A DNA stretch of 64,000 nucleotides, taken from positions 186,001 to 250,000 of the forward strand of contig CBIHRS010000002.1 of assembly GCA_966212505.1 (NCBI GenBank), read 5' to 3'. Below are positions 18,421 through 28,665 of the stretch, piece after piece (position 1 is the stretch's first letter; each line of letters begins with the position of its first letter). This DNA is from CAMLIZ01 sp966212505 (GTDB taxonomy: Bacteria; Pseudomonadota; Gammaproteobacteria; Burkholderiales; Burkholderiaceae_C). Below the pieces are notes generated by a model. The model was not told where the DNA came from. It saw nothing but the letters and a program-made list of their open reading frames with translations, and made no database searches. Made by a program: the position numbers and the translations under genes.

Positions 18421-19137
<717 letters not shown>

Positions 19138-19144
19138 GGCCGGC

Positions 19145-21517
19145 ATGAAAGCCCTGGATCGCAAGCTGCTGCGCGACCTGCGGCTCATGTGGAGCCAGGC
19201 GCTGACCATCGCGCTGGTGGTGGCCAGCGGCATCGGCGGCTTCATCACCAGCCTGTCGGCGGTGGATTCGCTGGCGCTGGCGCGCGACCGCTTCTATGCC
19301 GACGGCCGCTTCGCCGATGTGTTCGCCAGCCTCAAGCGCGCGCCCAATGCACTGGTCGACGGCCTGCGCGAGGTGCCCGGCGTGGCCGATGTGCAGACGC
19401 GCACCGAAGCCATCGCGCGGGTGGAGATCCCCGGGCTGCCCGATCCGATCATCGGCCACCTGATCGGGCTCGACCTGCGGCGGCCGCAGCGCATGAACCT
19501 CGTCAGCGTGAGCGCCGGCCAGAGCCTGCAGGCTGCCGGCGGCGTGCGCGGCGACGGCAGCATCCCTGCGCTGGTGTCAGAAGGCTTCTTCCAGGTGCGC
19601 GGCCTCAAGCTGGGCAGCACGCTGGGCGCGCTGATCAACGGCCGCCAGCGCACGCTGCGCGTCGTGGGCACGGCGCTGTCGCCCGAGTTCATCTTCGCGG
19701 GCCTCTGGGGCATGCCCGACATGCGCGGCTACGGCATCTTCTGGGTCGACCGCGAGGCGCTCGATGCCGCCTACGACATGCAGGGCGCGTTCAACCAGGT
19801 GGCGGTGAAGCTGGCGCCCGGTGCCTCGGAGCAGGTGGCGATCGACGGCCTCTCGCGCCGGCTCGCGCCCTACGGCGGGCGCGACGTGCACGGCCGCACC
19901 GAGCAGGCCTCGCACCAGATGCTCGACAACGAGATCAAGGAGCAGCGCGTGCTCGGCACCGTGCTGCCGGCCATCTTCCTCGGCGTGGCGGCCTTCCTGC
20001 TCAACGTGGTGGTGTCGCGCCTGGTGAGCACGCAGCGCGAGCAGATCGCGGCGCTGAAGGCGCTGGGCTATCCCAATCTTTCGATCGGGCTGCACTACCT
20101 GAAGCTGGTGCTGCTGATCGTGCTGCTCGGGCTGGTGCTGGGCGTGATCGTCGGCGACCGGCTCGGCACGATGTTCACCGGCCTGTATGCCGAGTTCTTC
20201 CACTTCCCGCGCTTCGAGCATCGCATCGCACCGTGGCTGCTGGTGCTCAGCGCTGGCATCACGGTGGCCACCGCGGTGCTGGGCACGCTCAACGCCATCA
20301 TCGCCACCGTGCGGCTCGCGCCGGCCGAGGCCATGCGGCCGCCGGCGCCGGGCCGTTACCGCCGCACGCTGATGGAGCGGCTGGGCATCCAGCGCATGGG
20401 GCCGGCGCTGCGGATGATCGTGCGCAACATGGAGCGCCGGCCGCTGCGCACCACGCTGTCGATCGCCGGCATCGCCGCCGCGGTGGCGATCACCATCATG
20501 GGCAACTTCTTCCGCGATGCGATCGACGTGATCGTCGACACCCAGTTCAACCTCTCGCTGCGCGGCGACGTCACCGTGTGGATGAACGACGCGATCGACG
20601 ACAGCGCGCGGCACGAGCTGGCGCGCCTGCCCGGCGTCACGCAGGTGGAGTCCACCCGCTTCGTGCCGGTGAACCTGGTGCACGGCCACCGGCGCGAGCG
20701 CAGCATGATCCGCGGCTATGCCGGGCGCGCCGAGCTCTACCGCGTGATCGACGTGGCCGGCCGCGAGACGCTGCTCGAAGACCGCGGCCTCGTGCTCACC
20801 GACCGCCTGGCCGACAAGCTCGGCCTGCGCGTGGGCGACGCGGTGCAGGTGGAGGTGCTGGTCGGCCGCCCACGCACGCTCGATCTGGTGGTGAGCGCCA
20901 CGGTGCGCGAGATGATGGGCCTCAACGCCTACATGGACCGGCGCGCGATGAACCGCCTGCTGGGCGACGGCGACGTGACCGGCGGCTTCGTGCTGTCGGT
21001 CGAGCGCGGGCGCGAGGCCGAGCTGCTGGAGGCCAGCAAGGCGCTGCCGCGCGCCGCAGGCGCCTTCAGCAAGGCGACGATGCTGCGCAACATGGAGGAG
21101 ATCAGCGCGCGCAACGTGCGGATCATGAGCACCATCCTCACCGCGTTTGCCGCCGTCATCTCCATCGGCGTGGTCTACAACAACGCGCGCATCGCGCTGG
21201 CCGAGCGCGGCTGGGAGCTGGCCAGCCTGCGCGTGCTGGGCTTCACGCGGGCCGAAGTGTCGGGCCTGCTGCTGGGCGAGATGGCCATCGCGATCGCGAT
21301 CGCGCTGCCGCTGGGCATGGCGCTGGGCTACGGGCTCACGCAGCTGATCAACGAGCTGCTCAAGTCCGACCAGTTCTTCTTCCCGGTGGTGATCCGGGCC
21401 CGCACCTATGCCTGGGCCGCGCTGTGCGTGGTGGCCTCGGGCGTGGCCAGCGGCCTCGTCGTGCGCCGGCGGGTCGACAGGCTGGACCTGGTGGCCGTCT
21501 TGAAGACAAGGGATTGA
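19145..21517 (+). CDS. ABC transporter permease with duplicated FtsX domains
   Basis: Predicted 790 residues. An N-terminal helix (about 18-40) is followed by a large periplasmic domain, a three-helix FtsX bundle (about 275-395), a second periplasmic domain and a second FtsX bundle near the C-terminus (about 670-785). This two-half arrangement is that of single-chain permeases of the MacB-like superfamily seen in DevC/YhgE-type or lipoprotein exporters. With the ATPase before it and the HlyD-type adaptor after it (1 bp gap) it completes a probable tripartite exporter lacking only an outer-membrane TolC-like channel in the window. Substrate not predictable. Confidence 0.9.
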   Translation: MKALDRKLLRDLRLMWSQALTIALVVASGIGGFITSLSAVDSLALARDRFYADGRFADVFASLKRAPNALVDGLREVPGVADVQTRTEAIARVEIPGLPDPIIGHLIGLDLRRPQRMNLVSVSAGQSLQAAGGVRGDGSIPALVSEGFFQVRGLKLGSTLGALINGRQRTLRVVGTALSPEFIFAGLWGMPDMRGYGIFWVDREALDAAYDMQGAFNQVAVKLAPGASEQVAIDGLSRRLAPYGGRDVHGRTEQASHQMLDNEIKEQRVLGTVLPAIFLGVAAFLLNVVVSRLVSTQREQIAALKALGYPNLSIGLHYLKLVLLIVLLGLVLGVIVGDRLGTMFTGLYAEFFHFPRFEHRIAPWLLVLSAGITVATAVLGTLNAIIATVRLAPAEAMRPPAPGRYRRTLMERLGIQRMGPALRMIVRNMERRPLRTTLSIAGIAAAVAITIMGNFFRDAIDVIVDTQFNLSLRGDVTVWMNDAIDDSARHELARLPGVTQVESTRFVPVNLVHGHRRERSMIRGYAGRAELYRVIDVAGRETLLEDRGLVLTDRLADKLGLRVGDAVQVEVLVGRPRTLDLVVSATVREMMGLNAYMDRRAMNRLLGDGDVTGGFVLSVERGREAELLEASKALPRAAGAFSKATMLRNMEEISARNVRIMSTILTAFAAVISIGVVYNNARIALAERGWELASLRVLGFTRAEVSGLLLGEMAIAIAIALPLGMALGYGLTQLINELLKSDQFFFPVVIRARTYAWAALCVVASGVASGLVVRRRVDRLDLVAVLKTRD

Positions 21518-21518
21518 G

Positions 21519-22721
21519 ATGAAACCGAGCAAGGGATGGATCTATGGGGCCGCCGGCGCGGCGGCCGCGGTGGCGGCGCTGGCCTGGGCTTTTGCGCCAC
21601 GGCCGGTCGACGTGGAAGTGGCCACGGTCGCACAGGGCCACTTCGAGACCGCGATCGAGGAAGACGGCAAGACCCGGCTGCGCGACCGCTACGTGGTCTC
21701 GGCGCCTTTGGCCGGGCTGCTCAATCGCATCGCGCTGCGCGAGGGCGACACGGTGCAGCCCGATGCGGTGCTGGCCACGCTGACGCCCATGCTCTCGCCG
21801 ATGCTCGACGAGCGCACGCTGCGCGAGCAGCAGGTGAGGGTGGAGATCGCGCAGGCCAACGTGCAGCGGGTCAACGCGCGCATCGAAGGCGCGCGGGTGG
21901 CGCTGCAGCAGGCGCGCAACGAAGTGCAGCGCAGCGAGCAGCTCGCGAAGCAGGGCTTCGTCTCGCCCACCAAGCTGGAGACGGATCGGCTCGCGGCCCT
22001 GGCCGCCCAAAAGGAGCTCGATGCCGCGGCCGAGGAGCGCCACGTGGCCACGCACGAGGTCGAGCAGGCCAGGGCGGCGCTGCTCGCGGTGCAGCGGCCC
22101 GATGGCGGCCGCAGCTTCGCGCTGCGCGCACCGGTGGGCGGCAAGGTGTTGCGGGTGGTGCAGCCGAGCGAGGCGGCGGTGGCGCTGGGCGCACCACTGA
22201 TCGAGCTGGGCGACACCGCGCGCATGGAGGTCGTGGCCGAGCTGCTGACCACCGATGCGCTGCAGGCCCGGCCGGGCGGCCGCGTGCTGATCGAGCGCTG
22301 GGGCGGCAGCGGCGTGCTCGAAGGGCGCGTGCGCCTCGTGGAGCCGGCGGCCTTTACGAAGGTGTCGGCGCTGGGCGTCGAGGAGCAGCGGGTGAAGGTG
22401 CTGATCGACCTGACCAGCCCGCCGGAGCAATGGCGCGCGCTGGGTGATGGCTACCGGGTGGGCGTGCGCATCGTCACGCAGGCGGTCGACGGCGTGCTCA
22501 AGGTGCCGGTCAGCGCGGTGTTCCCGGTGGGTGACGGCAAGGGCGGCATGGCCGTGTTCCGGCTCGATGGCGGCCACGCCCGGCTTACGCCGGTGGAGGT
22601 GGCCGCGCGCAACGGCAGCGATGCGTGGGTGAAGAAGGGGCTGCCGGCGGACGCCACCGTCATCGTCTACCCGCCGCCGGCCGTGAAGGACGCGGCGCGG
22701 GTGCGGGTGCGCAAGGTGTAG
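21519..22721 (+). CDS. Periplasmic adaptor (membrane-fusion protein, HlyD family)
   Basis: Predicted 400 residues. One N-terminal membrane anchor (residues about 8-26) is followed by a beta/biotinyl-lipoyl segment, a helical hairpin (about 85-190, rich in Gln, Ala, Arg and Glu), a second lipoyl half (F-A-L-R-A-P-V-G-G-K-V-L) and a beta-barrel domain. This is the order expected for HlyD/MacA-type adaptors that link an inner-membrane transporter to an outer-membrane channel. It begins 1 bp after the permease stop. Its stop codon abuts the stop of the convergent OmpA-type lipoprotein gene with no bases between. Confidence 0.92.
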   Translation: MKPSKGWIYGAAGAAAAVAALAWAFAPRPVDVEVATVAQGHFETAIEEDGKTRLRDRYVVSAPLAGLLNRIALREGDTVQPDAVLATLTPMLSPMLDERTLREQQVRVEIAQANVQRVNARIEGARVALQQARNEVQRSEQLAKQGFVSPTKLETDRLAALAAQKELDAAAEERHVATHEVEQARAALLAVQRPDGGRSFALRAPVGGKVLRVVQPSEAAVALGAPLIELGDTARMEVVAELLTTDALQARPGGRVLIERWGGSGVLEGRVRLVEPAAFTKVSALGVEEQRVKVLIDLTSPPEQWRALGDGYRVGVRIVTQAVDGVLKVPVSAVFPVGDGKGGMAVFRLDGGHARLTPVEVAARNGSDAWVKKGLPADATVIVYPPPAVKDAARVRVRKV

Positions 22722-23318
22722 TCAGCGCGGCTCGCTGATGAAGATCTCGGCGCGCCGGTTGGCGGCGCGGCCGGCCGGCGTGTCGTTGCCGGCGATCGGC
22801 TCGCTCTCGCCGCGGCCGCTGGCCTCGATGTGCTCGGCGTTGACGCCATGGGCCACCAGGTAGGCCTTCACCGCCTCGGCCCGGTCGCGCGAGAGCTTCT
22901 CGTTGGCCTGCTTGCCGCCCACGCTGTCGGTGTGGCCCACGATGGCGATCTGCAGGTCGGGGTTGGAGGCCAGCATCGCCGCCAGCGGGTCGAGCAGGTG
23001 GCGGATCGCCGGGCTCAGCGCGGCGCGGCCGGAGGTGAAGGTGCGGTCGCCCTTGGCGCGGATCAGCAGCGCATCGTCCGGCGTGCGGCTGAGCTCCACC
23101 GCCTGGCTGCCGGCCGCTACCAGCGCCTGCTGCAGGTCGGCCAGGCGCGCGGTCCAGCGCTCCACCGGCTTGGCGGCTGCGGGGGCCGGCGCCGGCGCGG
23201 GGGCCGGCGCCGAAGCCTCGACCGGTGCGGGCGCGGGCGCCGGTTCCTTCGGCGTACCGCAGCCCACGAGCAGGGCCATGCCGAGGGCCGGCCAGAGGCC
23301 GGTGCGAAGTCTGTCCAT
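22722..23318 (-). CDS. OmpA-domain lipoprotein
   Basis: Predicted 198 residues. The signal peptide ends in the lipobox L-V-G-C (Cys20), so the mature protein should be lipid-anchored. An Ala/Pro-rich linker (about 25-50) leads to a C-terminal OmpA/Pal-type peptidoglycan-binding domain with I-V-G-H-T-D-S-V-G-G, R-A-E-A-V-K-A-Y-L and R-R-A-E-I-F-I. It would tether the outer membrane to the cell wall. The ATG (complement of 23316-23318) is preceded by an AGGAGAT ribosome binding site. Divergent from the GGDEF-EAL gene across 192 bp. Confidence 0.92.
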   Translation of the reverse strand: MDRLRTGLWPALGMALLVGCGTPKEPAPAPAPVEASAPAPAPAPAPAAAKPVERWTARLADLQQALVAAGSQAVELSRTPDDALLIRAKGDRTFTSGRAALSPAIRHLLDPLAAMLASNPDLQIAIVGHTDSVGGKQANEKLSRDRAEAVKAYLVAHGVNAEHIEASGRGESEPIAGNDTPAGRAANRRAEIFISEPR

Positions 23319-23358
23319 GGGGATCTCCTGAGGGTCGTCGGCCCGTGGCGGCCGCTGA

Positions 23359-23372
23359 TTGATTTTGTGCAA
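23359..23372. promoter_or_regulatory. Possible FNR/Anr-like box in the ompA-like/GGDEF-EAL intergenic region
   Basis: TTGAT-TTTG-TGCAA matches TTGAT-N4-ATCAA at 8 of 10 defined bases, with a perfect left half. It is 40 bp upstream of the OmpA-type lipoprotein start and 138 bp upstream of the GGDEF-EAL start. An AT-rich TATATT element overlaps its right flank on the minus strand, so binding there might repress the lipoprotein promoter. Pattern evidence only. Confidence 0.35.
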
Positions 23373-23510
23373 ATATACAGCGCACGGGCGCGGCCAATGG
23401 CCACTCGTTGCAGGGGCGGGCAGTGCACAAGTGCGCATTTCGCAGGAAAACAAGCTCGTTTCCACCGATGCCGCGCGTTGCCGGCGGCGGGCCATTCGGG
23501 GCAGTATCCG

Positions 23511-26500
23511 ATGACCGACGCTCATCTGTCTCCCATGATCGATCCGCCTGCAGAGCTGGATCCACACCCCGCGGCCGCCAGCCCGCTGTACGAGGCGCTG
23601 GTGGCTTTGCGCGAGAGCGAGGCGCGCTTCCGCAGCCTCGCGGAGCTGTCGTCCGACTGGTACTGGGAGCAGGACGAACACTTCCGCTTCACCTCGCGCA
23701 GCGGCGGCTCGGCCGAGCATGCGGCGCTGCGGCCGGTGGAGGACGACGGCAAGACCCGCTGGGAGCTGCCGGTGTTCGGCGTCAGCGAGGCGCAGTGGCG
23801 CGAGCACCGGGCGCTGCTGCAAGCGCACCAGCCGTTCCGCGATTTCGTCTACCAGCGGCGCGATGCGGCGGGCCACATCCGCCACGTGAGCGTGAGCGGT
23901 CATCCGGTGTTCGACTCGCACGGCGTGTTCAAGGGCTACCGCGGCATCGCGCGCGACGTGACGGCCGCGCGGCGCGACGAGCACCTGCTGGCGCTGGAGC
24001 ATGCGATCGCGCGCGGCCTGGCCGTGGCCGAGAACGCCCGCGCCGCCCTCGACGAGGTGCTGCGCGCCATCTGCCTCGCCGAGGACTGGGAGCACGGCAG
24101 CTACTGGCGCGCCGACGAGGCGGCCGGCGTGATGCGCTTCGGCCAGGCGTGGCACGTGCCGGGCGACGACCTGCAGCGCTACACCGAGAGCTCGCGCGAG
24201 GTGGTGTTTCCGCCCGGCGTGGGGCTGGTCGGCATCGCGTGGCAGACCGGCGAGCCGGTGTGGGTGGCCGATTTCGGCGCCGACCCGCGGGTGCTGCAGA
24301 AGACGCTGCCGCGCGACGTCAGCCTGCGCGGCATGTTCGTCTTCCCGGTGATGGCCGACGGCCGCACCATCGGCATGTTCACCTTCTTCAGCCGCCACGT
24401 CAGCGAGCCCGACGACCGGCTGCTCGCCGCCGCCCGCGTGGTCGGCAGCCAGGTGGGCCAGTTCCTGCGGCGCAAGGAGCGCGAGGAGGCGCTGCGCGAG
24501 AGCGAGGCGCGCTTTCGCAGCCTGTGCGAGCTGTCGTCCGACTGGTACTGGGAGCAGGACGAGGAGTTCCGCTTCACGCTGATGTCGGGCGGCGTGATGA
24601 ACAAGGGCAACTTCGTCGTGCAGAAGGCGCTGGGCAAGCGGCGCTGGGAGCTGCCGGTGGAGATGCACGGCACCGACTGGGAGGCGCACAAGGCGCTGCT
24701 GCGCGCGCACCGGCCCTTCACCGATTTCGAATACCGCCTGCGCACCGAGGACGGCGGCATCCGCCACTACAGCGTCAGCGGCGAGCCGCTGTTCGACGAG
24801 GAGGGGCGCTTCCGCGGCTACCGCGGCGTGGCCAACGACATCACCGCGCGCAAGCAGCGCGACGAGGAGCTGCGGCGCTTCCGGGCGGCGATGGACACCT
24901 CGGCCGATGCGATCGTGCTGATCGAGCGCACCCGCATGCGTTTCGTCGACGTGAACGACACCGCCTGCGCGATGCTGGGCTACTCGCGCCAGCAGCTGCT
25001 GGCCATGGGTCCGCACGACGTGTTCTCGCAGATGCTCGAGGGCCTGGAGCGGGACTACGACGCGGTGATCGGCGGCTCGCCCGCCGAACACCGCTGGCAG
25101 ACCCTGGGCCGCTGTGCCGACGGCCGCCAGCTTCCGCTCGAGGTGTCGCACCGCGCGATCCCGTCGCAGGCGGGCTGGATCATCGTCGGCATCGCGCGCG
25201 ACATCCGCGAGCGGCTGGCGGCCGAGCAGACCATCCGCCACCGCGCGATGCAGCAGGAGCTGATCGCCGAGTTCGGCCGCAAGGCGCTGGGCGACGTCAG
25301 CCTGCAGGGCCTGCTGTACGAGGCCGCCGAGGCCGGCGCCCGCGGGCTGGGCGTGCCGTACTGCCAGGTGCTGGCTTCGGCGCCCGCTGACGGCGAGTCG
25401 TCGCGTTTCGGCAGCGTGGCCAGCGTGCCGATCCACGGCGTCAGCGCGGCCTACGGCGTGCTGGCGGCAGGCACGCCGGAGTCCGGGCGCTTCGGCCCCG
25501 AGAGCCTCAACTTCCTGCAGAGCCTGGCCAACACGCTGGCCACAGCGATGGATCGCCATCACGCCGAGCAGCGCCTGACCTACCTGGCCCAGTTCGACAT
25601 GCTCACCGGCCTGCCCAACCGCAGCCTCTTCCTCGACCGCTTCAGCCAGACGCTGAAGCAGGCGCTGCGCAACAACTGGCAGGTGGGCGTGCTGTTCATC
25701 GACCTTGACCGTTTCAAGATCGTCAACGACACGCTGGGCCACGCGGTGGGCGACAAGCTGCTGGTGCAGGTGGCGCTGCGGCTGCAGCAGTGCGTGCGCG
25801 CCGACGACACCGTGGGCCGGCTCGGCGGCGACGAGTTCGCCTTCGTGCTGGCCAACCTGGTGCGGCCCGACGATGCGGCGCTGATCGCGCAGAAGGTGGT
25901 GCGCAGCCTGTCCGAGCCGTTCGACCTCGAGGGGCAGGAGGTCTACGTGTCGGCCAGCCTCGGCATCGTGGTGTACCCGGCCGACGGCAACAGCGCCGAG
26001 ACGCTGCTGAAGAACGCCGACACCGCGATGTACCGCGCCAAGGAGCGCGGCCGCAACGGCTACCAGTTCTACCTGCCGCAGATGAACGAGCAGGCGCTCG
26101 AGCGCCTGCGGCTGCAGACCCAGCTGCGCGGCGCGCTGGAGCGCGGCGAGTTCGTGCTGCACTACCAGCCCAAGGCCGGCCTGCACGACGGCGCCATCAG
26201 CGGCTTCGAGGCGCTGCTGCGCTGGCAGCATCCACAGCGCGGGCTGGTGCCGCCGCTGGAATTCATCGGCATCCTCGAGGACACCGGACTGATCGTGCCG
26301 GTGGGCGAGTGGGTGGTGCGCTCGGTCTGCGAGCAACTGGTGCGCTGGCGGGCGGCGGGGCTGCCGCTGCGGCCGGTGGCGGTGAACCTGTCGGCGCGGC
26401 AGTTCCAGCAGCGCCACTTCGACGCCGGCGTGGCCGCCATCCTGGCCGAGACCGGCGTCGATCCGGCGCTCATCGAGTTCGAGCTGACGGAATCGATGCT

Positions 26501-26888
26501 GATGGGCGATGCTGAGGAGGCGGTGCGCATGCTGGCCGAGCTCAAGGCATCGGGCGTGCGGCTGTCGATCGACGACTTCGGCACCGGCTACTCGAGCCTG
26601 GCCTACCTGAAGCGCCTGCCGCTCGACGCGCTGAAGATCGACCGCGCCTTCATCCGCGACGTGACGGTTGACCCCGACGACGCATCGATCACGCTGGCCA
26701 TCATCGGCTTGGCGCACAGCCTGGAGCTGAAGGTGGTGGCCGAGGGGGTGGAAACGGCCGAGCAGCTGGCCTTCCTGAAGGCCAACGGCTGCGACGAGAT
26801 GCAGGGCTTCCACTTCGCGAAGCCGCTGCCCGCGCCTGATTGCACGCAATGGCTCGCCGAGGGGCGGCGCCTATCATCGGGGGCATGA
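23511..26888 (+). CDS. Cyclic-di-GMP turnover protein: PAS/GAF sensor modules plus GGDEF and EAL
   Basis: Predicted 1125 residues with no membrane segment. A PAS-like module (about 33-165) is followed by a GAF domain (about 170-320), a second near-copy of the first PAS module (about 328-460), a further PAS (about 465-580), a degenerate GAF (about 590-690), GGDEF and EAL. The GGDEF motif is intact at 772-776 and is preceded five residues upstream by an R-A-D-D inhibitory site (R-x-x-D). The EAL motif is at 900-902, with E-L-T-E-S, D-D-F-G-T-G-Y-S-S and V-A-E-G-V-E-T, so both cyclase and phosphodiesterase activity are plausible. Its TGA overlaps the ATG of the MlaE-type gene (ATGA), indicating translational coupling. 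The ATG at 23511 is chosen as the first Met before a plausible domain start; the frame is open much further upstream. Confidence 0.93.
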   Translation: MTDAHLSPMIDPPAELDPHPAAASPLYEALVALRESEARFRSLAELSSDWYWEQDEHFRFTSRSGGSAEHAALRPVEDDGKTRWELPVFGVSEAQWREHRALLQAHQPFRDFVYQRRDAAGHIRHVSVSGHPVFDSHGVFKGYRGIARDVTAARRDEHLLALEHAIARGLAVAENARAALDEVLRAICLAEDWEHGSYWRADEAAGVMRFGQAWHVPGDDLQRYTESSREVVFPPGVGLVGIAWQTGEPVWVADFGADPRVLQKTLPRDVSLRGMFVFPVMADGRTIGMFTFFSRHVSEPDDRLLAAARVVGSQVGQFLRRKEREEALRESEARFRSLCELSSDWYWEQDEEFRFTLMSGGVMNKGNFVVQKALGKRRWELPVEMHGTDWEAHKALLRAHRPFTDFEYRLRTEDGGIRHYSVSGEPLFDEEGRFRGYRGVANDITARKQRDEELRRFRAAMDTSADAIVLIERTRMRFVDVNDTACAMLGYSRQQLLAMGPHDVFSQMLEGLERDYDAVIGGSPAEHRWQTLGRCADGRQLPLEVSHRAIPSQAGWIIVGIARDIRERLAAEQTIRHRAMQQELIAEFGRKALGDVSLQGLLYEAAEAGARGLGVPYCQVLASAPADGESSRFGSVASVPIHGVSAAYGVLAAGTPESGRFGPESLNFLQSLANTLATAMDRHHAEQRLTYLAQFDMLTGLPNRSLFLDRFSQTLKQALRNNWQVGVLFIDLDRFKIVNDTLGHAVGDKLLVQVALRLQQCVRADDTVGRLGGDEFAFVLANLVRPDDAALIAQKVVRSLSEPFDLEGQEVYVSASLGIVVYPADGNSAETLLKNADTAMYRAKERGRNGYQFYLPQMNEQALERLRLQTQLRGALERGEFVLHYQPKAGLHDGAISGFEALLRWQHPQRGLVPPLEFIGILEDTGLIVPVGEWVVRSVCEQLVRWRAAGLPLRPVAVNLSARQFQQRHFDAGVAAILAETGVDPALIEFELTESMLMGDAEEAVRMLAELKASGVRLSIDDFGTGYSSLAYLKRLPLDALKIDRAFIRDVTVDPDDASITLAIIGLAHSLELKVVAEGVETAEQLAFLKANGCDEMQGFHFAKPLPAPDCTQWLAEGRRLSSGA
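23607..24577 (+). repeat. Internal duplication of a PAS-coding segment
   Basis: The 86-bp segments beginning at 23607 and 24492 (885 bp apart) are about 90% identical. Both encode L-R-E-S-E-A-R-F-R-S-L followed by E-L-S-S-D-W-Y-W-E-Q-D. Similarity continues at the protein level to the G-Y-R-G end of each PAS module, so a whole sensor module was duplicated within the gene. Confidence 0.85.
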
Positions 26889-27697
26889 CTCCGACTGCAT
26901 CGCGCAAGGGGGCGCTGGGGGAGCTGGGGCGGGTGGCCGGGCACTGGCTGGCGGGCTGGTGGCGCATCGTGCACTTCGCGTCGCTGATCCTGGTGCTGGC
27001 CCTGTCGCCCTCGAGCTACCACCGCGGCAACCGCGCCGCGATGGCGCGCCACCTCTACCTTGGCACCGCGCCGATCCTGCCGTGGTTCGCGGTGCTCTCC
27101 GCATTGATCAGCCTCGTCGTGATCCGCATCGTCGTGGTCACCGCGCTGAGCTACGGGCTCACCCGCTATGCGCTCGAGATGGTGGTGCGGGTGCTGGTGC
27201 TGGAGCTGATCCCGCTCACCGCGGCCTTGTTCGTCGCGCTGCGCTGCACGCTGCCGCATGGCAGCGAGGTGGGCGCGATGCGGCTGCGCGGCGAGCTCGA
27301 TGCGCAGCGCGAGCGCGGCACCGATCCGCTGCAGCACGAGGTGCTGCCGCGCATCGTGGCCGGCGTGTTCGCGGTGATCACGCTGGCGGCGGTGAGCAGC
27401 GTGATCACGCTGGTGCTGGCCTACCTGTCGGTCTACGGCTTCACGATGGGCGGCTTCGCAGCCTACACGCGCACGGTGGGGCGGGTGTTCGGGCCGGCGG
27501 TGACGCTGATCTTCGCGCTGAAGATCCTGTTCCTCGGGCTCGCGGTGTCGGTGCTGCCGATCGCCTCGGTGCTCTACGATGCGCCGCGCACCGATCTGAA
27601 GTCCAGGAAGACCAGCACCGAGCTGCAGGCGCTGGTGCGCATGTTCCTGGTGATCCTGCTGATCGAGGCGGCGTCGCTGGTCGGAAACTACTACTGA
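26885..27697 (+). CDS. MlaE-type phospholipid ABC transporter permease
   Basis: Predicted 270 residues with about five to six hydrophobic helices. The arrangement (a cytoplasmic N-terminal helix, then R-G-N-R-A-A-M-A-R-H-L-Y and a long helical bundle) and a following MCE gene identify it as the MlaE/YrbE permease family, which moves phospholipids between inner membrane and periplasmic carriers. It starts within the stop of the GGDEF-EAL gene (ATGA) and ends overlapping the MCE gene start by one base (TGATG). No MlaF-type ATPase gene is found next to it in the window. Confidence 0.85.
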   Translation: MTPTASRKGALGELGRVAGHWLAGWWRIVHFASLILVLALSPSSYHRGNRAAMARHLYLGTAPILPWFAVLSALISLVVIRIVVVTALSYGLTRYALEMVVRVLVLELIPLTAALFVALRCTLPHGSEVGAMRLRGELDAQRERGTDPLQHEVLPRIVAGVFAVITLAAVSSVITLVLAYLSVYGFTMGGFAAYTRTVGRVFGPAVTLIFALKILFLGLAVSVLPIASVLYDAPRTDLKSRKTSTELQALVRMFLVILLIEAASLVGNYY

Positions 27698-28665
27698 TGA
27701 GCCAAGAAGAATCCCCTTCCGCAGCGCCGGCGCCCGCCGTGGCCAACGTCGAGTTCAAGGCCGCGCTGCTGCTCGCGCTGATGGTCGTGCTGGTGTGCAG
27801 CGCCATCGTGTACGTGATGTATGCGCGCGGCGCCTTCGAGGCCACGCAGAAGCTGGTGCTGGTGGCCGAGGATGCCGAGGGGGTGATGGTGGGCATGGAC
27901 CTCACGTTCTCCGGCTTCCCGATCGGCCGCGTGCGCGCCATCGAGCTCGGGCCTGACGGCAACGCCCGGATCATCATCGACGTGCCGAAGCAGGATGCGC
28001 ACTGGCTGCGCAACTCCAGCGTCTTCACGCTGGTGCGCGGCCTGGTGGGCAACACCAGCCTGCGCGCCTTCAGCGGCATCCTCACCGACCCGCCGCTGCC
28101 CGATGGCGCCGAGCGCAAGGTGCTGGTGGGCGATGCCACTGCCGAGATCCCGCACCTGGTGTCGGCCGCCAAGGAGCTGGTGCAGAACCTCACCGCGCTC
28201 ACCGCCTCCGATTCGGCGCTGGCCGCGAGCCTGGGCAACGTGAAGACGCTCACCGGCCGGCTCAACGGCCCCGGCGGCGTGCTGGGCGCGCTGTCGGGCA
28301 ACGATGCCGATGCGAAGAAGATCGCCACCGCGCTCGACCGCACCAACGCGCTGCTCGCGCGCATCGACGGCATTGCGGCCAAGGCCGATGCGCAGCTGCT
28401 CGGGCCGCAGGGCGTGGTGCCCGAGAGCCGGGCCACGGTGGTGCAGCTCAACGCACTGCTCGGCGATGCCCGCAACACGCTGAAGAAGGTCGACGGCGTG
28501 CTGCAGGAGGCGCAGGCCATCGCCACCAACGCCCGCGTGGCCACCACCGACCTCGACCTGCTGCGCGCCGAGGTGGAAGCCAGCCTGCGCAAGGTCGACC
28601 GGCTGGTCGATGAGGTCAACCGCAAGTGGCCCTTCAAGCGTGAGACGGAGGTGAAGCTGCCATGA
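27697..28665 (+). CDS. MCE-domain protein (MlaD-like), lipid transport
   Basis: Predicted 322 residues. One N-terminal membrane anchor (about 22-45) precedes a single MCE/MlaD domain (about 50-130), recognised by G-V-M-V-G-M-D-L-T-F-S-G-F-P-I-G-R-V. A long alpha-helical, Leu- and Ala-rich C-terminal region (about 150-320) resembles the helical needle of MCE proteins. MCE proteins form hexameric rings that carry lipids across the periplasm. The gene overlaps the MlaE gene by 1 bp and the following lipoprotein gene by 4 bp, so the three are tightly coupled. Confidence 0.92.
   Translation: MSQEESPSAAPAPAVANVEFKAALLLALMVVLVCSAIVYVMYARGAFEATQKLVLVAEDAEGVMVGMDLTFSGFPIGRVRAIELGPDGNARIIIDVPKQDAHWLRNSSVFTLVRGLVGNTSLRAFSGILTDPPLPDGAERKVLVGDATAEIPHLVSAAKELVQNLTALTASDSALAASLGNVKTLTGRLNGPGGVLGALSGNDADAKKIATALDRTNALLARIDGIAAKADAQLLGPQGVVPESRATVVQLNALLGDARNTLKKVDGVLQEAQAIATNARVATTDLDLLRAEVEASLRKVDRLVDEVNRKWPFKRETEVKLP

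Noticed and set aside
22722..26849. A continuous minus-strand open frame of 1375 codons opposite the GGDEF-EAL gene
   Set aside because: Only its last about 198 codons encode a recognisable protein (the OmpA-type lipoprotein). The rest is His/Arg/Gln/Ala-rich shadow translation, common in GC-rich DNA where stop codons are rare. The plus-strand product has clear PAS, GAF, GGDEF and EAL domains.
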